A stretch of DNA of 10,842 bases from Myxococcales bacterium (GTDB lineage: Bacteria; Myxococcota; Myxococcia; Myxococcales; Myxococcaceae): positions 340-11,181 of the forward strand of contig PMBV01000053.1 in assembly GCA_003153055.1 (NCBI GenBank), written 5' to 3'. Position 1 is the first letter of the stretch, and each line of letters opens with the position of its first letter. Position numbers and translations under genes: made by a program. The notes under the pieces are model-generated. The model was given only the letters and a program-made list of their open reading frames with translations, was not told the DNA's origin and did not search any database. This document shows positions 6,504 to 10,842 of the stretch, piece after piece.

Positions 6504-7763
6504 TTACTGTGAAATCCCAAGGAAGTTCATCAGCCAGGTCATCGCGGGTCGGAAAGTGCCATTGTCCTGAATGATGCCCGAGTTTGAGACCCACGTGGCG
6601 CCGACGACATAGCCCCACAGAGTGATGCCCTTGACGTTCGGGTCATTCCAGAACATCGTGAGATGCTCCTGCATCTTTGCCTTCTGCTGATTATCGTCGG
6701 CGATGGGGAGGTCGAATTCGGTGACGTAAACGGGCAAGCCCGTCTGCGTGGCGATGTTGTCGATGTTCTTTTTCAACGCATCAGCGCTCAGGCCAGACGT
6801 AGCGTGCGCCTGGACCCCAACCCCGTCAATGGGCGCACCCGCCGCCTTGATGCGCTTGACGATGTCGATGATGTGACTGTTGTCGCCTGCGTACTCGATG
6901 GTGTTGTAGTCGTTGAGGAGCAAGGTGGCGTTCGGACAGAACTCGCGCGCCCACTTGAAGGAGTTCACGATCCAATCGTAGCCAGAGCTGCCGTCGCCCC
7001 CAATGCCGTCCTTGTAGGCAGGCGTGGTGTGTGGGGGGGGCTCGTTCACGACGTCGATGACCTTCGTCTTCGGGTAGCGCTCACAGAAGGCCTTCATCCA
7101 GGCGCGAACAGCGGTTTGGCCATTGCTATTGTTGACCCACCCTGGCTGTTGACCACCCCACACGAAGCAGTGTTCCTTGAAGATGATGTTGTTGTCGTTG
7201 GCGTACTTGTAGATGGCGTCGAGCGAGTTCCAGTTGAACGTCCCCTGGGAGGGCTGAACCGAGCCCCACTTGCCCTCGTTCTCAGGGGTGATCTGGTTCC
7301 AGTATTTTGCGAAGTCACTGCGCACCGCCCCTCGGGTGGTGATGTTGCCGACGAACTTGATGGTGGTGCTCCCACCGCCCGATCCGCCGCCACTGGCCGA
7401 CCCGCCGCCACTGGCCGACCCGCCGCCACTGGCCGATCCGCCACCACTGGCCGATCCGCCGCCACTGGCCGATCCGCCGCCACTGGCCGATCCGCCACCA
7501 CTGGCCGACCCGCCGCCACTGGCCCTGCCGCCGCCGGTGGCCGAGCCGCCGCCGCTACTCATCCCACCGCCAGTGCCGGCCGAGCCGCCGCCGCTGGCCC
7601 TGCCGCCGCCGCTACTCGTCCCACCGCCAGTGCCGGCTGATCCACCATCGCGGTGCCCACCGCCATCGGGGAAACCATCCCACCCTAAGCCACACGAAAC
7701 CACCAGCAACATCGAGCCGAGGAGGAGAGGCCTCAATGACCATCCCCGAAGCAAGGAATCCAT
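6504..7763 (-). CDS. GH10 endo-1,4-beta-xylanase, lipoprotein with Gly/Ser/Ala linker
   Basis: Hydrolyses internal beta-1,4 bonds of xylan. I chose ATG 7763: GGAG lies 5 nt upstream and the resulting 24-residue signal ends at lipobox VVSC (Cys24, followed by Gly). ATGs at 7766, 7778 and 7829 would only lengthen the N-terminus. Residues 34-132 form a Gly-rich tether. The catalytic domain (134-419) has GH10 hallmarks: WNQITPENEGKW (155-166), HCFVWGGQQPGW (198-209), DVVNEP with acid/base Glu241, and VYVTEFD with nucleophile Glu349, plus LWGYVVGATW (382-391) and a C-terminal RPAMTWLMNFL. All key residues are present, so the enzyme should be active. At about 286 residues the domain is slightly short for GH10, and no carbohydrate-binding module is visible. 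It is probably monocistronic, with hairpins after the stop and a 236-bp upstream gap. Confidence 0.95.
   Translation of the reverse strand: MDSLLRGWSLRPLLLGSMLLVVSCGLGWDGFPDGGGHRDGGSAGTGGGTSSGGGRASGGGSAGTGGGMSSGGGSATGGGRASGGGSASGGGSASGGGSASGGGSASGGGSASGGGSASGGGSASGGGSGGGSTTIKFVGNITTRGAVRSDFAKYWNQITPENEGKWGSVQPSQGTFNWNSLDAIYKYANDNNIIFKEHCFVWGGQQPGWVNNSNGQTAVRAWMKAFCERYPKTKVIDVVNEPPPHTTPAYKDGIGGDGSSGYDWIVNSFKWAREFCPNATLLLNDYNTIEYAGDNSHIIDIVKRIKAAGAPIDGVGVQAHATSGLSADALKKNIDNIATQTGLPVYVTEFDLPIADDNQQKAKMQEHLTMFWNDPNVKGITLWGYVVGATWVSNSGIIQDNGTFRPAMTWLMNFLGISQ
7381..7524 (-). repeat. Eight tandem 18-bp repeats in the xylanase linker
   Basis: Eight consecutive 18-bp units of the form GAYCCGCCRCCACTGGCC on the plus strand encode SASGGG hexapeptides on the minus strand. 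Units differ only at two silent positions, pointing to recent duplication or gene conversion. Upstream in the linker a separate segment of about 36 bp (7548-7583) recurs with two visible mismatches at 7605-7640, 57 bp away. Confidence 0.92.
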
Positions 7764-7999
7764 CATCACTCCATTCATGGAATTAGTCGTTGTGCGTTGA
7801 TGGATGCTCGTCCGGGTACTTCGGGTCATATCTTTTCGAAGGCCGCGTGGCCGTGCGTCGAGACCACCAGGGACGATAGACGTCCGCCGGCGAAGAACAG
7901 GGTCAAAGCGATCGCATCGCGGTGGAGACGACCATCACCTCGAACGCAGGGAAGACCTGCGGTCTGGCTGAAGCGCCGCCGCGGCAAGCGTCGCCGGCC
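7764..7999 (-). promoter_or_regulatory. Xylanase upstream region with TTTGACCC element
   Basis: No gene is supported in these 236 bp between the glycosyltransferase stop and the xylanase start. Reading toward the xylanase, TTTGACCC (7907-7900) could be a -35 element about 137 bp before the start codon; a clear -10 was not found. The palindrome GCGATCGC sits beside it at 7908-7915. Confidence 0.3.
7945..7961 (-). terminator. Possible terminator hairpin of the glycosyltransferase gene
   Basis: CGCAGG and CCTGCG form a perfect 6-bp stem with a 5-nt loop, 38 nt beyond the glycosyltransferase stop on the minus strand. Only two T follow it in that direction, so it is a weak intrinsic terminator candidate. 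Confidence 0.3.
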
Positions 8000-9619
8000 T
8001 CATCTGGTTCGGAGCAGCACGGTCTCCCACAGGCTCGCGTCTCTGGTCTCGGGGTTCAAGAAGGGAAGGCGCGGCTGCGAGACAGCGGTGCCGCGAAAGC
8101 GATCGACGACCTCGAACTGGAGCCCCTCGTGTTCGAGCCGCGGCACCTGGTCCGCCCACACGTACAGGTAGTCGTCCTTCGGCAACTGCCACTGAGCCAC
8201 TCGCTCCGGGTCGAGGATGTGCACCCTCGATGAGCCGTAGAAGTCGAAGGCGTACGAGATGAAACCCATCGTGTGCACCCGCCCCTCCTCGTGGGTCGGT
8301 AGGCGTTCGCTAGCCACCAGCCCCGCCTCGAAGCCGAGGAGCCAGGGGTAGAAGACGAAACTCATCACCAGCGCGGCCGCACAGCCAGCGGCGGCCGAGA
8401 AGACCCATGGCCGATCGTTCTCACGCCGCACGAGCACTCCGAAAGGGAGCGCCAGGACCGCCACCGCCTCCCACCGGTGCGGCACCATCGCGAAGACCAA
8501 CACCGCGGCCACCACCAGCAACAAGGCGGTCGTGAGGACGAGCTGAAAGACGCCAGCCAGCCGCCGGGAGCGGTCTTGGATGGGTTGAACGATGACGGAA
8601 CCTACCATCAAGGCAAGCACCGGCATCTCGAAGTTGTAATAGTATGGCAACTGAGAGCGAGTGACCGAGAAGAGAACGAACGCCACCGCCGCGGACAGAA
8701 GGAAGGTGACGCGGCCGAAACCCTGACTGGCAGGCCGGCCAGAGCCCTTGAGCGCGAAGGCCCCCGCCACGAGAAAGACCGCCAGGGTCGGGAACCACGG
8801 CGCGAAGGCCCACACCAGGGTGTGTACGTAGAAGAACAGGCCTCCTCCGGGCAGGCCAGGTCTCGAGGAGAGAAAGCGGTTGCTCTGACCTTCCCAGAAC
8901 AGCACCGCAATCGCATGAAGGGCCGAGTCCCCGTGCTGCGCGGCCAGCGCCAGCATTTCGACGGCGATCGGTACCAGGAGCGAAGCCACGAAGAGAACGA
9001 CCTGTGACCACCGCGGCCAGCACCGGGTGAAGAGGCTCGCGAGCACAGCCGCGCCGGCAGTGGCGAAGACGAGAAACGGCCCCTTGGTGATGACGCACAG
9101 ACCAACCAGGAAGCCTGCGACCACAGCGTGACCAAGGCGCTTCGTCTCTCCGGCAGCGGCGAGGTGGTAGAGCGCGGCGGTCACCAGCCCCACCAGGTAC
9201 GCCTCGGCGCGAACGTCGTGGTTCGAGAACACGAGGTGGTACGCAGTCAGCGTGACGACGACGGCCCACGGAGCCACCCCCGGCGCGAAGAAGCGGCGCC
9301 CGCTCCGGTACACGAAAGCGACCCCCATCAGGTAGAAGAGGAAGCCTGGCAACCGGTAGGCCCACGGAGTCGAACCGAGCACCCGCATCGACAGAGCGGC
9401 GCACCAGAAGGGGAAATGCGGCTTGTCAAGCCATGGCTCGCCATGCAGGGTCAGGCTCGCCCAACCCTGTCCGGCCGAGAGCTCCCGCGAAATGGTTGCG
9501 TAGAGCGCTTCGTCAGGCTCGATGAGCGGCAGGAAGAGGCCACCGATCTGGGCCGCCAGGCTGATCGCGACCGCGACCCAGAGGAGCGGGCGGACACTCG
9601 ACGTCAGTGTGTCAGGCAT
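8000..9619 (-). CDS. ArnT/PMT-superfamily (GT39/GT83-like) membrane glycosyltransferase
   Basis: Polytopic inner-membrane enzyme of 539 residues that is expected to transfer a sugar from a polyprenyl-phosphate donor to an envelope acceptor on the periplasmic side. The ATG at 9619 has AGGGGG 9 nt upstream; TTG 9655 would extend it without a better ribosome site. Family features: first hydrophobic segment (11-33) then the EPDEALYATISREL loop (34-47) with the Asp36-Glu37 pair expected at the active site, LDKPHFPFWCAALSMRVLG (64-82), SNHDVRAEAYL (132-142), ITKGP (177-181) and about ten further hydrophobic helices to about residue 420. The last 110 residues form a soluble domain with FDFYGSSRVHIL and a VWADQVP stretch, as in ArnT-type proteins. 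The acceptor (lipid A, glycan or protein) is not predictable. It is divergent from the esterase gene. Confidence 0.85.
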   Translation of the reverse strand: MPDTLTSSVRPLLWVAVAISLAAQIGGLFLPLIEPDEALYATISRELSAGQGWASLTLHGEPWLDKPHFPFWCAALSMRVLGSTPWAYRLPGFLFYLMGVAFVYRSGRRFFAPGVAPWAVVVTLTAYHLVFSNHDVRAEAYLVGLVTAALYHLAAAGETKRLGHAVVAGFLVGLCVITKGPFLVFATAGAAVLASLFTRCWPRWSQVVLFVASLLVPIAVEMLALAAQHGDSALHAIAVLFWEGQSNRFLSSRPGLPGGGLFFYVHTLVWAFAPWFPTLAVFLVAGAFALKGSGRPASQGFGRVTFLLSAAVAFVLFSVTRSQLPYYYNFEMPVLALMVGSVIVQPIQDRSRRLAGVFQLVLTTALLLVVAAVLVFAMVPHRWEAVAVLALPFGVLVRRENDRPWVFSAAAGCAAALVMSFVFYPWLLGFEAGLVASERLPTHEEGRVHTMGFISYAFDFYGSSRVHILDPERVAQWQLPKDDYLYVWADQVPRLEHEGLQFEVVDRFRGTAVSQPRLPFLNPETRDASLWETVLLRTR

Positions 9620-9655
9620 GTGTGGGCGCCCCCTATCATCAAGTGTGCCAGTCAA

Positions 9656-10842
<1,187 letters not shown>

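Noticed and set aside
7381..7524. Regular short repeats considered as a CRISPR array
   Set aside because: Units are 18 bp with no spacers, encode an in-frame hexapeptide and lie inside a gene.
7270..7800. Plus-strand Pro-rich frame opposite the xylanase linker
   Set aside because: Antisense of the SASGGG repeats; the GH10 domain on the minus strand explains the region.
9635..9650. TGGCAC followed by TTGATG considered as a sigma-54 promoter for the glycosyltransferase
   Set aside because: The -12 element has GA in place of the essential GC, and the site is too close to the start codon to leave a normal leader.

Overview
The window is GC-rich, Gram-negative DNA that looks like a myxobacterium (Myxococcota). 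The clues are lipoproteins with very long Ser/Gly/Ala tethers, a VCDGVDNDGNG metal-binding motif typical of myxobacterial envelope proteins, frequent GTG/TTG starts, and an ECF sigma factor next to a membrane-anchored TPR-like partner. The assignment comes from protein style, not from a marker gene.

Left edge (1-1080, minus): a partial glycoside hydrolase family 5 (cellulase-type) lipoprotein cut by the window end just after its catalytic NEP motif. It is followed by a 258-bp divergent intergenic region with a perfect 10-bp inverted repeat. On the plus strand (1339-5425) lie a polytopic ICMT/PEMT-like membrane methyltransferase, an unrecognised exported protein with a probable beta-rich C-terminus, an ECF sigma factor, and a single-span TPR-like protein overlapping the sigma gene by 4 nt (likely anti-sigma or sensor). 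Convergent to these (6376-5462, minus) is a lipoprotein with a Ca-binding-like motif and an amidotransferase-like fold.

Right part: a GH10 endo-xylanase lipoprotein (minus, 7763-6504), an ArnT/PMT-type membrane glycosyltransferase (minus, 9619-8000), and, divergently, a secreted carbohydrate esterase family 1-like enzyme (plus, 9878 to the window end) that continues past the window through a Gly-rich linker.

Taken together the window holds three secreted plant-polysaccharide-degrading enzymes: cellulase-type, xylanase and feruloyl/acetyl-xylan esterase-type. Two of them appear tethered to the cell surface. They are interspersed with an envelope-linked sigma/anti-sigma-like pair and envelope-modifying enzymes. 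The enzymes are monocistronic rather than one operon, so any functional link is an inference. All three polysaccharidases carry low-complexity linkers built largely from 6-residue (18-bp) units. I found no rRNA, tRNA, CRISPR array, insertion sequence or phage gene.
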